Part shown: in pieces, positions 26,145 through 34,909 of the stretch
Layout of the letters: every line of letters starts with the position of its first letter
How positions within the stretch are numbered: the stretch's first letter is position 1
From: Kribbella turkmenica
Lineage (GTDB): Bacteria > Actinomycetota > Actinomycetes > Propionibacteriales > Kribbellaceae
DNA length: 59,004 nt
Direction of reading: 5' to 3'
NCBI RefSeq assembly: GCF_004348725.1
Contig: NZ_SMKR01000019.1
Span: forward strand, 1 to 59,004
Notes under the pieces: generated by a model
Database searches by the model: none
Seen by the model: only the letters and a program-made list of their open reading frames with translations
Told to the model about the DNA's origin: nothing
Position numbers and translations under genes: made by a program

Positions 26145-26921
26145 ATGCACAAGGTGACTTCGGAGGACGGTACGACGATCGCGTACGAACGCCTCGGCAG
26201 CGGACCACGGCTCATCCTGGTCGCGGGCGCGCTCTGCGACCGCGGTGCGCTGCGGCCGCTGGCCGACGAACTGGCCGCCGACTTCGACGTGGTCACGTAC
26301 GACCGACGTGGCCGTGGCGACAGCGGCGACAGTACGACGTACTCCGTCCAGCGCGAGGTGGACGACATCGGCGCGCTGCTCACGGCCGTCGGCGGTACGG
26401 CGGCGGTGTACGGCCACTCGTCCGGCGCGGCCCTGGCCGCGGCCGCCGCCGGTACGGGTCTGCCGGTCACGCAGGTCGTGCTGCACGAACCGCCGTACGG
26501 ACCGGACGACGCCGACACCGAGGACGAGGGCGCCGAGGTGATCAGGCTGATCGGTGCGGGTCGGCGGCGTGAGGCCGTCGAGTTGTTCCTGATGCTCGCA
26601 GGGATGCCGAAGGAGGCAGCACTGGAGACGGCGGCCGACCCCGCCGTCGTCCGGCTCGCGCACACCCTCGCCTACGACTTCGCCGTGATGGACCACGCGT
26701 CGCCGGGTGGCCGGGTCCCGGTCGACCTGCTCGCGCGGATCACCCAGCAGACCCTCGTCGTCGCCGGGACCGCCTCGCCGCCGTTCATGGTCGACTCGGC
26801 CCACCGGATCGCGAAGGAGCTGCCGGCCGCGGTCCTGGCGGAGCTGCCCGACCAGGATCACGTCGTCCCGCCGGGGATCCTCGCGCCGGTCCTGCGGGAG
26901 TTCCTGCTCAGTCGGCGATGA
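26145..26921 (+). CDS. Alpha/beta-fold hydrolase
   Basis: A 258-residue soluble hydrolase. The nucleophile elbow is YGHSSGA with the catalytic Ser, TYDRRGRGDSG is the strand-4 motif, and DQDHVVPP carries the catalytic His near the end. The oxyanion region is AGALCD. GAAAGGAA precedes ATG 26145; the longer upstream frame is not used. It could be an esterase or a peroxidase-type enzyme. The 3' end overlaps the convergent DUF427 gene by 14 bases. Confidence 0.85.
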   Translation: MHKVTSEDGTTIAYERLGSGPRLILVAGALCDRGALRPLADELAADFDVVTYDRRGRGDSGDSTTYSVQREVDDIGALLTAVGGTAAVYGHSSGAALAAAAAGTGLPVTQVVLHEPPYGPDDADTEDEGAEVIRLIGAGRRREAVELFLMLAGMPKEAALETAADPAVVRLAHTLAYDFAVMDHASPGGRVPVDLLARITQQTLVVAGTASPPFMVDSAHRIAKELPAAVLAELPDQDHVVPPGILAPVLREFLLSRR

Positions 26922-27279
26922 TCTCGATCGACACCTTGTCCGGGTAGAAGGCGACGTGCTCCCGGATGTCGGCGACCGCGTCGTACGGCTGCTCGTACGT
27001 CCAGACCGCGTTCACTCCGGGCGGGCCGGCGGGCAGGACGCTGTAGTACGACGCGTCGCCCTTGTAGGGGCAGTAGGTGTGGTGGTCGGTGCGCTCGAGC
27101 AGCGTCAGGTCGACGTCGGCGCGCGGGATGTACTGGACCGCGGGGTAGCTCGCCTCCTGCAGCGACAGTGCGTCCCGGGTGTCCGCGATCACCTGGTCAC
27201 CGGCCCTCACCACCACCCGGTCGGGATTCTTCGCCACCGTGATCGGGTGGTCCGGGCCAGGAATCTTCTGCTCCGCCAT
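26908..27279 (-). CDS. DUF427 domain protein
   Basis: A 123-residue protein of the DUF427 family, with VVVRAGDQVIADT, the signature HTYCPYKGDASYYSV and a terminal AFYPDKVSIEI. These are small beta-rich proteins of unknown activity, common in actinobacteria and fungi. The conserved Cys, Tyr and Lys of TYCPYKG suggest a ligand site. GGGAGA precedes ATG 27279; the TTG one codon earlier is less likely. Confidence 0.85.
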   Translation of the reverse strand: MAEQKIPGPDHPITVAKNPDRVVVRAGDQVIADTRDALSLQEASYPAVQYIPRADVDLTLLERTDHHTYCPYKGDASYYSVLPAGPPGVNAVWTYEQPYDAVADIREHVAFYPDKVSIEIIAD

Positions 27280-27348
27280 CAACGTCTCCCAAGGGCGTGG
27301 TTCACCGTCGACTTTTCAACAACCCGGGAGCGGACGGCGGCATTCCCG

Positions 27349-28134
27349 TCAGAGCGGTACGAGCTCCACCACCAGGCAGGGGCCGCCGTCGAAGGCGCCG
27401 CCGTCGATGCCGAGGGCGAGGTCGTCTGCGTACAGGTGCGGTCCGGTCAGGTTCTCCGGGAGGATGCCGAGTTGGTCGGCGACGATGCTGTGGCCGTGCA
27501 CGATCCGGTGACCGCCGAGGTGCCGCAGCATGATCCGGGCGATCTCGGGGCCGCTCGGGCCGCGGAACGCGTACCGCGACGTCATCCGCCGCCAGACCTC
27601 CCACCAGACCACGATGTCGTCACTGTGCAGCTCGGCGTGCGCCGCGGCGTTGATCTGGTCGATCGAGTCCCCCCACTCGACGTACTCCGCGGTGTCGGAG
27701 TGCATCAGCAGGTGTCCCGCGTCCAGCCCGAGCACCGGCTGGTCGAGCAGCCACCGGACCTCCTCGTCGGTGAGCAACTCCTGGTCGCGGTCCTGGCCGC
27801 CGTTCAGCACCCAGGACCGCTCGAAGCTGCGGGTGGTGATGCCGTCGTGCGGGACGAAGGTGTCGCCGAACTTGTGCATCCCGAGCGCGAGGATCTCGTG
27901 GTTGCCGAGCAGCACCCGGATGTCCCCGTCCGGTGCCTGGCCGATCAGCTCGCGGACCATCCGCAGGGCACCGATCCCGTCCGGGCCGCGGTCGAAGAAG
28001 TCGCCGAGGAACCACAACCGGGTGTCCTGGCCGGCCCAGTTGCCGGCGGCATCGGCCAGCCCGGCCTGCTGTAGGGACGCCCGGAGCTTCTCCGGATGCC
28101 CGTGGACGTCGCTCACCGCGTAGACCGTGGTCAC
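27349..28134 (-). CDS. Calcineurin-like metallophosphoesterase
   Basis: A 261-residue PPP-type phosphoesterase with all metal-site blocks: SDVHGH, GDFFDRGPDG, LLGNHE, then LMHSDT and HGHSIV. It may dephosphorylate proteins, nucleotides or diadenosine-type compounds; the closest pattern is Ser/Thr phosphatase or bis(5'-nucleosyl)-tetraphosphatase-like. GTG 28134 is separated by one base from the stop codon of a 35-residue membrane microprotein gene, so its translation is probably coupled to that small frame. Confidence 0.87.
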   Translation of the reverse strand: MTTVYAVSDVHGHPEKLRASLQQAGLADAAGNWAGQDTRLWFLGDFFDRGPDGIGALRMVRELIGQAPDGDIRVLLGNHEILALGMHKFGDTFVPHDGITTRSFERSWVLNGGQDRDQELLTDEEVRWLLDQPVLGLDAGHLLMHSDTAEYVEWGDSIDQINAAAHAELHSDDIVVWWEVWRRMTSRYAFRGPSGPEIARIMLRHLGGHRIVHGHSIVADQLGILPENLTGPHLYADDLALGIDGGAFDGGPCLVVELVPL

Positions 28135-28135
28135 G

Positions 28136-28243
28136 TCATCCCCGCACGGTGAGGACGATCAGGACGACGGTGAGCACCGAGACCGCGGTCACTACCAGGC
28201 ATGCGGCGAGGGTAGTCGCCCAGAGGTCGGTGAAGTCACCCAT
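28136..28243 (-). CDS. 35-residue single-pass membrane microprotein
   Basis: The frame reads MGDFTDLWATTLAACLVVTA and then a hydrophobic run ending in LTVRG, 35 residues in all. Residues 11-32 form one membrane helix with a short acidic N-terminus and a basic C-terminal end, which fits N-out topology. The stop codon lies one base before the GTG of the metallophosphoesterase gene, which suggests coupling. No strong ribosome site is visible. It may be a small regulator or anchor for the phosphoesterase, or a chance frame; the tight spacing favours a real gene. Confidence 0.5.
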   Translation of the reverse strand: MGDFTDLWATTLAACLVVTAVSVLTVVLIVLTVRG

Positions 28244-28302
28244 GACGCGCCGCGACCCGGTTGATCGGACCAGTCTGTGCGGCGCCGCCGGCGGTGCAAC
28301 CC

Positions 28303-29061
28303 TTAGGCGCCGGTCGTCGAGGTGCCCAGCACCTTGCTCGCCTTCGCGTAGGCGTCCAGGACCGGCTCCTCGATGTCCGAGGTGTCGAAGTCCATCGTCA
28401 GCAGCACGTCACCCAGCGCGGCGAAGGCGAACGTCACCTCGAGTCCTGCCAGCGGCCCGCTCGCGGCGGAGAACCGGACCGCGACCGGCGTGGTGCCCGC
28501 CTCCGGCGCGCGGACCTCGGTGACCGCGACCGTCGAACTCCCGGCGCCCTCGATCGTCAGCTTCGCCTTGGGACAGGCCTTCACCGCCGCCTTGACCGCG
28601 GCGAGGTACGCCGTCGTCGCCCGCGCCGACGGCATCGCCTCGAGGGTCTCGCCGACGAACGGCCCGTCCTGGCCGCCGGAGAAGCCCCGGCTGACACCGA
28701 GCTTGGACCCCGGAGTCGAGTCGGCGTTGAAGTACCGGACGAGCTTGGCGCACTTGGCGTCCGGCGACGACAACGCCGTCCCGTCGTCGTCACCTTGGGC
28801 CTCGGAATCGATCGCGAACCCGGCCGGCAGGTCCTCCAGTGCCAGCAACGCCTTCGTCAGCGTCGCTTCGGTCCGCGGCACCGGCGCCGGTGCCGCCGGA
28901 GTCGTCGGGACGACGGACGGCGTACTGCTGCTCGCGGTCGGCGCTGGGGTCGGTGTGGCCGACGGCGTCGGCGCGGCGCCGCCGGACGAGTCGCCGCACG
29001 CGGTCAGGCAGATGGCCAGGCCGACGGACAGGACAGCAGCGGTCAGAGGTCGGTGCGGCAT
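28303..29061 (-). CDS. Secreted lipoprotein, PknH-sensor-like domain
   Basis: A 252-residue lipoprotein. LAICLTAC is the lipobox with the lipid-modified Cys at 22. A Thr/Pro/Ser linker (about 25-63) leads to a globular domain starting at ALLALEDLPAGF. Cys pairs in that domain (DAKCAKL and VKACPKAKL) resemble the disulphide-containing PknH extracellular sensor family. It would sit on the outer face of the membrane. A G-run precedes ATG 29061. Function unknown. Confidence 0.72.
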   Translation of the reverse strand: MPHRPLTAAVLSVGLAICLTACGDSSGGAAPTPSATPTPAPTASSSTPSVVPTTPAAPAPVPRTEATLTKALLALEDLPAGFAIDSEAQGDDDGTALSSPDAKCAKLVRYFNADSTPGSKLGVSRGFSGGQDGPFVGETLEAMPSARATTAYLAAVKAAVKACPKAKLTIEGAGSSTVAVTEVRAPEAGTTPVAVRFSAASGPLAGLEVTFAFAALGDVLLTMDFDTSDIEEPVLDAYAKASKVLGTSTTGA

Positions 29062-29114
29062 CAGAAACCCCCCAGAATCCGGACGATAAGGGAGAGTACC
29101 TCACTAGACCGCAA

Positions 29115-29732
29115 TCACGCCCAGGAGAAATGGACCTCGAGGGAAACGTGAACATTCTGATCGCCAGGCGTGATCTCGAGCTGTGAGTCGAAGGCCCCCT
29201 TCGCCAGCGGGACCGCCTGCTCACGGATCGGGAAGTGGCCGTGCGACTCGGAGATCGAGGTGACCGAGCCGAGGGAGTAGCCGGCCAGACCGGCCAGTTC
29301 CTCCGCCTTCGCGCGGGCCTGGCGGAACGCGAGCTCGCGGGCCCGGCTGAGCAGTTCGGTCTTGTCCGCGATGTCGAACTCGAGCGCCTGCAGGTTGAGG
29401 CTGTTACCCCCGGCATCCACTGCCGCGTTCAGCAGGCGCCCGAACCCGGTCAGGTCCTTCGTGGTCGCGGTCAGCTGGTGGGAGCCGCGGTAGCCCGGCG
29501 ACCGCCCGTGCTCGCGGTACTCCTGGTAGACGCTCACGGTGCTGGTCGCGATCGCCCCGGCGTCGATGCCCTGGCCGCGCAGCGCGGCGACCACGGCGTC
29601 GGTTCGTTCGCCCACCTGCGCGACCGCGGCCGCCACGTCCGGCGCGACATGCTCGACGCTGAACGACACCCGCAGTACGTCCGGCGGCGCACTCACCTGT
29701 CCCGACCCGACAACGCTCACCCCGGTGTCCAT
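29115..29732 (-). CDS. SIMPL-domain (DUF541) protein
   Basis: A 205-residue SIMPL protein, recognisable by VVGSGQVSAPPDVLRVSFSV, the central TSTVSVYQEY segment and RARELAFRQARAKAEELA. Most SIMPL proteins are exported; this one has no signal peptide and starts directly at MDTGVSVVG, as several actinobacterial ones do. ATG 29732 lies six bases after CAGACT on the minus strand and is probably leaderless; the GGAGG further upstream is too far away to help. Confidence 0.82.
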   Translation of the reverse strand: MDTGVSVVGSGQVSAPPDVLRVSFSVEHVAPDVAAAVAQVGERTDAVVAALRGQGIDAGAIATSTVSVYQEYREHGRSPGYRGSHQLTATTKDLTGFGRLLNAAVDAGGNSLNLQALEFDIADKTELLSRARELAFRQARAKAEELAGLAGYSLGSVTSISESHGHFPIREQAVPLAKGAFDSQLEITPGDQNVHVSLEVHFSWA

Positions 29733-29917
29733 ACCTGGAGTCTGACACTTCCTCCGGCCAACCGGGACCGATCAGCCGGCGTCGGGCGGTTCGTCAGCTG
29801 GCCGCCGCAGGCCGCACCGCAGAGGAGCTGCTGAACCACTCCACCGAACTCGGGCTGTCCACCCCTGCCGGCGAGACCCCGCCGGCACCGAGATCCAGAC
29901 CTGCGAGGCTCGCTCGG

Positions 29918-31384
29918 CTAGCTGGCACGGCGAGGGTGAATTCGGGCTGGGATGTCGTGGTGGTGGCAGAGGGACAGGAGGACGGTGCCGTCGATGAGTT
30001 GGAGGGGTTTGCCGGTGGCGAACTGGTAGCTGGACGGGCCGAAGCCGCTGGTGGTGATGAGGATGCCTTTGGTGGCACCGGCGTCGACGACGGTGCCGAA
30101 GAGGTCGCGGACGGCGGACGGCGGGACGGTGCGGGTCCAGAGCTTGGCCTGGACGACGAACTTCCCGCCGGTGATCGGCCGCGGGTCGTACGCGACGCAG
30201 TCGATCCCGCCGTCGTGGCTGCGGCGGAAGACCCGGGTCTCCAGGCCCATCCGGGTGAGCAGGTTCTGCACCAGGTGCTCGAAGGACTCCGGGCTCAGGT
30301 CGAGCAGGTTCGGCCGGCGGTCGATCTCACTGAGTACGTCGACCGGCTCGATCGTCCGCGGATCCGTGAGGTCGAACTCCAGCACAGGCTCCACCGGCTG
30401 CAACTCGTCCGGGTGCCGGGACACCTCGGCGGAGAAGTAGTGCCGCACACACGCGACCGGGTCGAGCTGGTCGAGGACGAGCGTCTGGAACTGCTCGCGG
30501 GTCGCCCGCAACGTGATCAGGCACGGCCGTACGGTCCGCCCGGTCGGGAGATCCACCGCCTCGACCATCCCGTTGAACACCACCGTGTCCACCACGCCGT
30601 ACCGGTCACTGCCGAACACCAGGTGCAACGCCCGCAACGCCAACTGGGCCACGAGTTGCTGGTACATCAGCCGCACCTCTTGCGACGGTCGCGGCACCGC
30701 GGTCACCACGTCCTGCGAACGGTCGTAGACGTACGACGCCTCCCGCGGTACGACGTCCACACCTGGCAGCTCCCATTCGACGGCCAGCAGGGTCGACTCC
30801 GGTACGTACCCGACCCGGCGCCGGCGCGGGAAGTCGAGCGGCTCGGCCACCCGGTCGAGCGACTTCTGGAAGTACTTGCTGACCGCGGCCCGGTCGCGTC
30901 CCTCGACGGCCCTTTGATACGCGTCGATCCGGGCGTGCTGTTGCGCGGTCGCCTCGTCGAGCCGGCGCTGCTGCTCGGCCTGGTCGCGGAGTGCCCGGGC
31001 GACGCGTTCGCGGCGGTTCTCCTCGAACGCCCGGTGCCGCTCGATCGCCTCCGCGAACCGGTCCTCGGCCGCGGCCAGCCGGCGGGCGTACCGCCGTTCG
31101 GCGCCCCACCAGCGGAAGCGACCCGGCGGGTGCGGCACGAACGCCGCCCAGACCGGGCCGGGATGCGGCTCGAGATCGGCCGGTGACACCGTCGGCGGCG
31201 CCCGCCGGCCGGCCCGTTTGAGGGTCTGCAGATCGGTGCCGCAGACCTCGACCGCGAGCGCGTCGGCGAGCACGTTGCCCAGGGCCCGGACACGCTCCAC
31301 CACCGCAGCGGTTCGCTGGGCGGCCTCCGCGGAACGCCTCGGCGGCTGATCGCTGCGGGCCTGATCTTCGGGGGAACGGGCCAT
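29918..31384 (-). CDS. Mrr-type restriction endonuclease with coiled-coil N-terminus
   Basis: A 488-residue protein. Residues about 100-160 are a charged coiled coil (RFAEAIERHRAFEENRRERV and following). A middle domain of unknown type spans about 190-340. The C-terminal 120 residues are an Mrr-cat nuclease: FEHLVQNLLTRMG, GGID (D395), QAK (Q412-K414) and GILITTSGFG. Mrr enzymes cut modified foreign DNA. No methylase or other restriction subunit is adjacent, as expected for a modification-dependent enzyme. The upstream 185 bases (29733-29917) hold no gene. Confidence 0.82.
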   Translation of the reverse strand: MARSPEDQARSDQPPRRSAEAAQRTAAVVERVRALGNVLADALAVEVCGTDLQTLKRAGRRAPPTVSPADLEPHPGPVWAAFVPHPPGRFRWWGAERRYARRLAAAEDRFAEAIERHRAFEENRRERVARALRDQAEQQRRLDEATAQQHARIDAYQRAVEGRDRAAVSKYFQKSLDRVAEPLDFPRRRRVGYVPESTLLAVEWELPGVDVVPREASYVYDRSQDVVTAVPRPSQEVRLMYQQLVAQLALRALHLVFGSDRYGVVDTVVFNGMVEAVDLPTGRTVRPCLITLRATREQFQTLVLDQLDPVACVRHYFSAEVSRHPDELQPVEPVLEFDLTDPRTIEPVDVLSEIDRRPNLLDLSPESFEHLVQNLLTRMGLETRVFRRSHDGGIDCVAYDPRPITGGKFVVQAKLWTRTVPPSAVRDLFGTVVDAGATKGILITTSGFGPSSYQFATGKPLQLIDGTVLLSLCHHHDIPARIHPRRAS

Positions 31385-31528
31385 CGCCTCACACCTCTCC
31401 CGTTCACTGTAACCGACCCACCACGCTCAGCGACGAAAATGACGGAGAGTTGGTAAGGACATTGCTTGCCGTCCACCGCCTGTTTCCTGCCTCGCGTGCG
31501 GTTGCCGTGGGGCGGTGGCGAGGTGACG

Positions 31529-31855
31529 ATGGCCGGTATGAGCCTGCCTTGCTACGCGTCCGGGATGTCCGAGGTTCCGTTGCTGGGCGAGACCATCGGG
31601 GCCAATCTCAGCCGCACGGTCGGCCGGTTCGGCGATCGGGACGCGCTCGTGGAGGTCCAGACCGGGCGGCGCTGGACGTACGACGAGTTCGGCGCGGACG
31701 TCGACGTGGTCGCGCGCGGCCTGCTGGCGCGCGGGATCGGGAAAGGCGACCGGGTCGGCATCTGGGCCCCCGACTGCGCCGAGTGGACGATCACGCAGTA
31801 CGCGGCCGCGACGATCGGCGCGATCCTGGTGAATCAACCCCTACTCGGCCTGTGA
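31529..31855 (+). pseudogene. Truncated acyl-CoA synthetase (AMP-binding enzyme), N-terminal piece only
   Basis: The frame codes for the first 105 or so residues of a FadD-type acyl-CoA ligase: LLGETIGANLSRTVGRFGDR, GRRWTYDEF, GIGKGDRVGIWAPDCAEWTI and ATIGAILVN. The normal continuation (an NPAYR segment, then the ATP-binding motif) is missing. After GAILVN the frame runs into the antisense end of the LysR gene and stops. About 80% of a usual 500-550-residue enzyme is lost. Start taken at ATG 31529, after AGGTGA; ATG 31538 is the common family start. Confidence 0.75.
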
Positions 31856-32728
31856 CCTCAGGTGGGCGGCGAAGGCCTGCAGGGACGGGGTGTCCTCGCC
31901 GCGGCGCCAGACCAGGCCGAGGGCTGAGTCGGGGAGGCCGGTGACGGGGATGGTGACGATGTCGGTGCGGCGGTGGTTCTCGGCGGTGGGACGGCAGACC
32001 AGCATGCCGCCGCGCCCGGCGACGATCAGGGACAGGCCTTCCTGCAGGGTGTGGACCTCGGGACCGCGGTGGATCAGTGCCCCGGCCGGGGTCTGCGTGG
32101 GCGCCTGCGCCTGGCGCCAGTAACTGGGCGCGGGCCCGGCGACCGCGATCAGGACCTCGCCGGCGAGATCCTCGGCGTCGATGGCGGCCCGTCCGGCGAG
32201 CCGGTGGCTGGTGCAAACCGTCAAGGTCTGCTGCTGACGCGAGAACACCGGCCCCAGGACGAGGTCGTCCTCGGCCACCGGCAGCAGGACGACGGCAGCG
32301 TCGACGTGACCGCGCCGCAGTGCGCCGAACGGGTCGTTCAGCGGCAACTCGGCGACGTCGATCAAGCAGTTCGGGTTGTGCGACTGGAAGACCGCCACCG
32401 CGTTCAGAACGTCGTCGTTCGCCGAGCCCTGGAAGCCGATCCGGAGCTTGCCCCGCACGCAGTTCGCGTAGTCGCGCGCGTTCTCCACCACACGTTCCAG
32501 TGCGGCGTACGCCGGGCGCAGCGACGTCAGGAACTCCTTGCCGAGCGGCGTGAGCGCGACCCGGCGGCTGGTCCGGTCGAACAACGGCCCGCCGATCCGC
32601 CGTTCCAGCGACTGCAGCAACTGGCTGACGCGACTCTGCGACAGGTAGAGGCGTTCCGCCGTACGGCCGAAGTGCAACTCGTCGGCGAGTACGAGGAAGC
32701 ACTCCAGTTCGCGGATCTCGACACCCAC
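31841..32728 (-). CDS. LysR-family transcriptional regulator
   Basis: A 295-residue regulator with an N-terminal helix-turn-helix (ELECFLVLADELHFGRTAERL, then SQSRVSQLLQSLERRIGGPLFDRT) and a periplasmic-binding-like effector domain (KLRIGFQGSAND onward). GGGAGG lies seven bases before GTG 32728. It is divergent from an MFS exporter with a perfect LysR-type palindrome between them. Its 3' end abuts a truncated acyl-CoA synthetase gene, so the regulator-exporter pair may have come in with the event that broke that gene. Confidence 0.88.
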   Translation of the reverse strand: MGVEIRELECFLVLADELHFGRTAERLYLSQSRVSQLLQSLERRIGGPLFDRTSRRVALTPLGKEFLTSLRPAYAALERVVENARDYANCVRGKLRIGFQGSANDDVLNAVAVFQSHNPNCLIDVAELPLNDPFGALRRGHVDAAVVLLPVAEDDLVLGPVFSRQQQTLTVCTSHRLAGRAAIDAEDLAGEVLIAVAGPAPSYWRQAQAPTQTPAGALIHRGPEVHTLQEGLSLIVAGRGGMLVCRPTAENHRRTDIVTIPVTGLPDSALGLVWRRGEDTPSLQAFAAHLRSQAE

Positions 32729-32746
32729 CCAACGACCTCCCGATCG

Positions 32747-32761
32747 ATTAGCTCAGCTAAT
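32747..32761. promoter_or_regulatory. LysR box between the regulator and MFS genes
   Basis: ATTAGCTCAGCTAAT is a perfect 7-bp inverted repeat around one base and contains the T-N11-A pattern of LysR operators. It is 19 bases ahead of the regulator start and 58 bases ahead of the MFS start, and it is AT-rich in a 70% GC context. Confidence 0.7.
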
Positions 32762-32818
32762 ACAAGCATGACCACATCGCCGTTGTTCCGCACCCCCACG
32801 CTGCCGAAGCCTTGACGT

Positions 32819-33988
32819 ATGACGACGATCTGCGCCGACCAGGTGGCGCCCAGGACTCAGGGCTGGGCCGCCCCCGTGGCGATGGCGGCGACCGTGTTCA
32901 CCGTGGTGACCGCCGAACTGATGCCGGTCGGCCTGCTGACGCCGATCGGTTCCGCGTTGCACGTCAGCGAGGGAACGGCAGGCCTTACCCTGACGGTGAC
33001 CGGCGTGGTCTCGGCGCTCGCGGCTCCTGTCCTCCCGCTCGTACTCGGCAAGCTCGACCGCCGCACGGTCCTGGTCGGTCTGATGGCGCTCCTGGGTGCG
33101 GCCGGGCTGCTCGCGGCCGTCGCTCCCGGCTTCGGCGTGCTGGCCGTCGCCAGGATGCTGATGGGGATCTCACTCGGTGGCGTCTGGCTGCTCACCGTCG
33201 GCCTGGCGCCGCGGATCGTCCCGCCGCACGCCGTCGGTCCGGCGACCTCACTCATCTTCAGCGGGATCGGAATCGCTTCTGTGCTGGGGATTCCGGCCGG
33301 TGCCTACGCCGGCGAGCTGATCGGCTGGCGCTGGGCTTTCGCAGCCGTCGGCGTGCTCTCCCTGGCACTGGCCGTCGCCTTGGCCTTCCTGCTTCCGGCA
33401 CTCCCCGCGGCGCAGGCCGTCCGGATCGGAGACGTTCTCGCCGTCCTGCGCATCAAGCAGGTCCGCGTCGGCCTGGTCCTGGTCGCCTTGGTTGTCACCG
33501 GCCACTTCTCGGCGTACACCTACGTCCGTCCGTTGCTGGAAAAGCTCGCCGGGATCAGCCCCGCGCTGATCGGCAGTCTGCTCCTCGCGTACGGCGTGGC
33601 CGGCGTCCTCGGCAACTTTCTCACCGGGTCGATGCGTCCGGCCCGCGCCATGACCTTGATCGCGGGCGGGATCGCGACCGCGAGCCTGGTGATGCCGTTC
33701 CTGGGCACGACGCTGACCGGAGCGCTCGTCCTGTTGCTGGTCTGGGGTCTCGCCTACGGCGGTACGAGCGTGAGCACGCAGGCCTGGGGACACGCAGCGG
33801 CACCCACAGCGCCGGAAGCATCGTCCGCTGTGCTCGTCGGCGTGTACAACGGCTCGATCGCACTGGGCGCCTTCACCGGCGGCCAGGTCGCCGACCACCT
33901 CGGTACGACGACGGTCACCTGGCTTCCGGCTGTGCTGGCGACGACCGCACTGGTCGTCGTACTAGCGAACCGCCGCCAGCGCGGCTGA
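32819..33988 (+). CDS. MFS transporter, arabinose/drug efflux type
   Basis: A 389-residue membrane transporter with 12 predicted helices, starting with the [14 protein letters not shown] motif of the YdhP/AraJ efflux branch and containing [19 protein letters not shown]. It exports sugars, drugs or metabolites. It is divergent from a LysR gene that probably activates it. No clear ribosome site precedes ATG 32819; a 15-codon frame (32768-32815) lies just upstream and might couple translation, but is unproven. The last 27 bases overlap the end of the R2lox gene. Confidence 0.84.
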   Translation: MTTICADQVAPRTQGWAAPVAMAATVFTVVTAELMPVGLLTPIGSALHVSEGTAGLTLTVTGVVSALAAPVLPLVLGKLDRRTVLVGLMALLGAAGLLAAVAPGFGVLAVARMLMGISLGGVWLLTVGLAPRIVPPHAVGPATSLIFSGIGIASVLGIPAGAYAGELIGWRWAFAAVGVLSLALAVALAFLLPALPAAQAVRIGDVLAVLRIKQVRVGLVLVALVVTGHFSAYTYVRPLLEKLAGISPALIGSLLLAYGVAGVLGNFLTGSMRPARAMTLIAGGIATASLVMPFLGTTLTGALVLLLVWGLAYGGTSVSTQAWGHAAAPTAPEASSAVLVGVYNGSIALGAFTGGQVADHLGTTTVTWLPAVLATTALVVVLANRRQRG

Positions 33989-34909
33989 ATCCTCGTCGCC
34001 GAAGTCGTCCTCGAGCTTCTCCGGCGAGTAGTCGAGGTCGATCCCGGCCACGTCCGCGCCGACCGCCGACTCGATCGCGCCGAGGCGCCGGGTCGCCCGG
34101 TCACCGGCGTACGTCATCAGTACGGTCGGGTTGATCTCCGGCGGAAGTTCGGGGGAGTTGTCCATCGCCCACTGGATCTGGGTCAGCGCGTGCGGGAGGA
34201 GTTCCTCCATCGTGTCCGTGACGACCTTCCAGTTCGACGCGTCGGCGGCGACGTGGCGGCGGCAGGTGAAGGTGCCCCAGGCCATGTGCCGGCGTTCGTC
34301 GTCACCGATGCGGCGGATGAGCTCCTGCATACCGGGGAGGACGCCGCGCGACGTGCACAGCAGGTTCCAGGCGTGGTAGCCGGTCAGGGCCAGAGTCCCT
34401 TCCACCACGTGGTTGTAGGTGACACTCGCGCGGACCTGGTTGGCCGGCGACGGGTCGTCGGCGAGCGACCTGAGCGCGACCGGCAGGGCCTCGTAGAAGA
34501 TCGCGCGGTAGCCCGGGTTGTCCTCGACGTAGCGGTGCAGGTCCTCGGTGACGCCGATCGCGTCCAGCCAGAGGCGGAAGACCGCGGTGTGCTTGGCCTC
34601 CTCGAAGCAGAACTGGGTCAGGTACATCTCGTCGCCGAACCGGCCCTCGGCCGCCATCGCCTGCAGGAACGGCTGCAGGTCCTCGGTCACGGCTTCCTCG
34701 CCGGCGATGAACTGGGAGCAGAGCATCAACGCGTTGTCCTTGTCGTTGTCGCTGAGCTCCTGCCAGTCCTTCGCGTCCTGGCTGAAGTCGATGTCGCGCG
34801 GATTCCAGAACTTCCGGTTGCCCTTGTCGAACAACCGCAGCGGCAACGACTCCCAGTTGAGGCCGCCGGACCGCAGCGAGCTGAAACCTTGCCTGTGCAG
34901 TTGGTTCAT
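33962..34909 (-). CDS. R2-like ligand-binding oxidase (R2lox)
   Basis: A 315-residue ferritin-like metalloprotein, homologue of mycobacterial Rv0233. Predicted Mn/Fe ligands are E71, E104, H107, E170, E205 and H208, an exact +3 shift from the published M. tuberculosis ligands. V74 and Y165, the positions that form the Val-Tyr ether cross-link in R2lox, are both present. This separates it from the ribonucleotide reductase R2 subunit it is often labelled as. The natural substrate is unknown. AGGAGG precedes ATG 34909, which overlaps the stop codon of a TetR gene, the same pairing as Rv0232-Rv0233. Confidence 0.92.
   Translation of the reverse strand: MNQLHRQGFSSLRSGGLNWESLPLRLFDKGNRKFWNPRDIDFSQDAKDWQELSDNDKDNALMLCSQFIAGEEAVTEDLQPFLQAMAAEGRFGDEMYLTQFCFEEAKHTAVFRLWLDAIGVTEDLHRYVEDNPGYRAIFYEALPVALRSLADDPSPANQVRASVTYNHVVEGTLALTGYHAWNLLCTSRGVLPGMQELIRRIGDDERRHMAWGTFTCRRHVAADASNWKVVTDTMEELLPHALTQIQWAMDNSPELPPEINPTVLMTYAGDRATRRLGAIESAVGADVAGIDLDYSPEKLEDDFGDEDSAALAAVR

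Noticed and set aside
32768..32815. A 15-codon frame (MTTSPLFRTPTLPKP) before the MFS gene
   Set aside because: It has no ribosome site or composition signal and is too short to support alone; mentioned only as a possible coupling frame.
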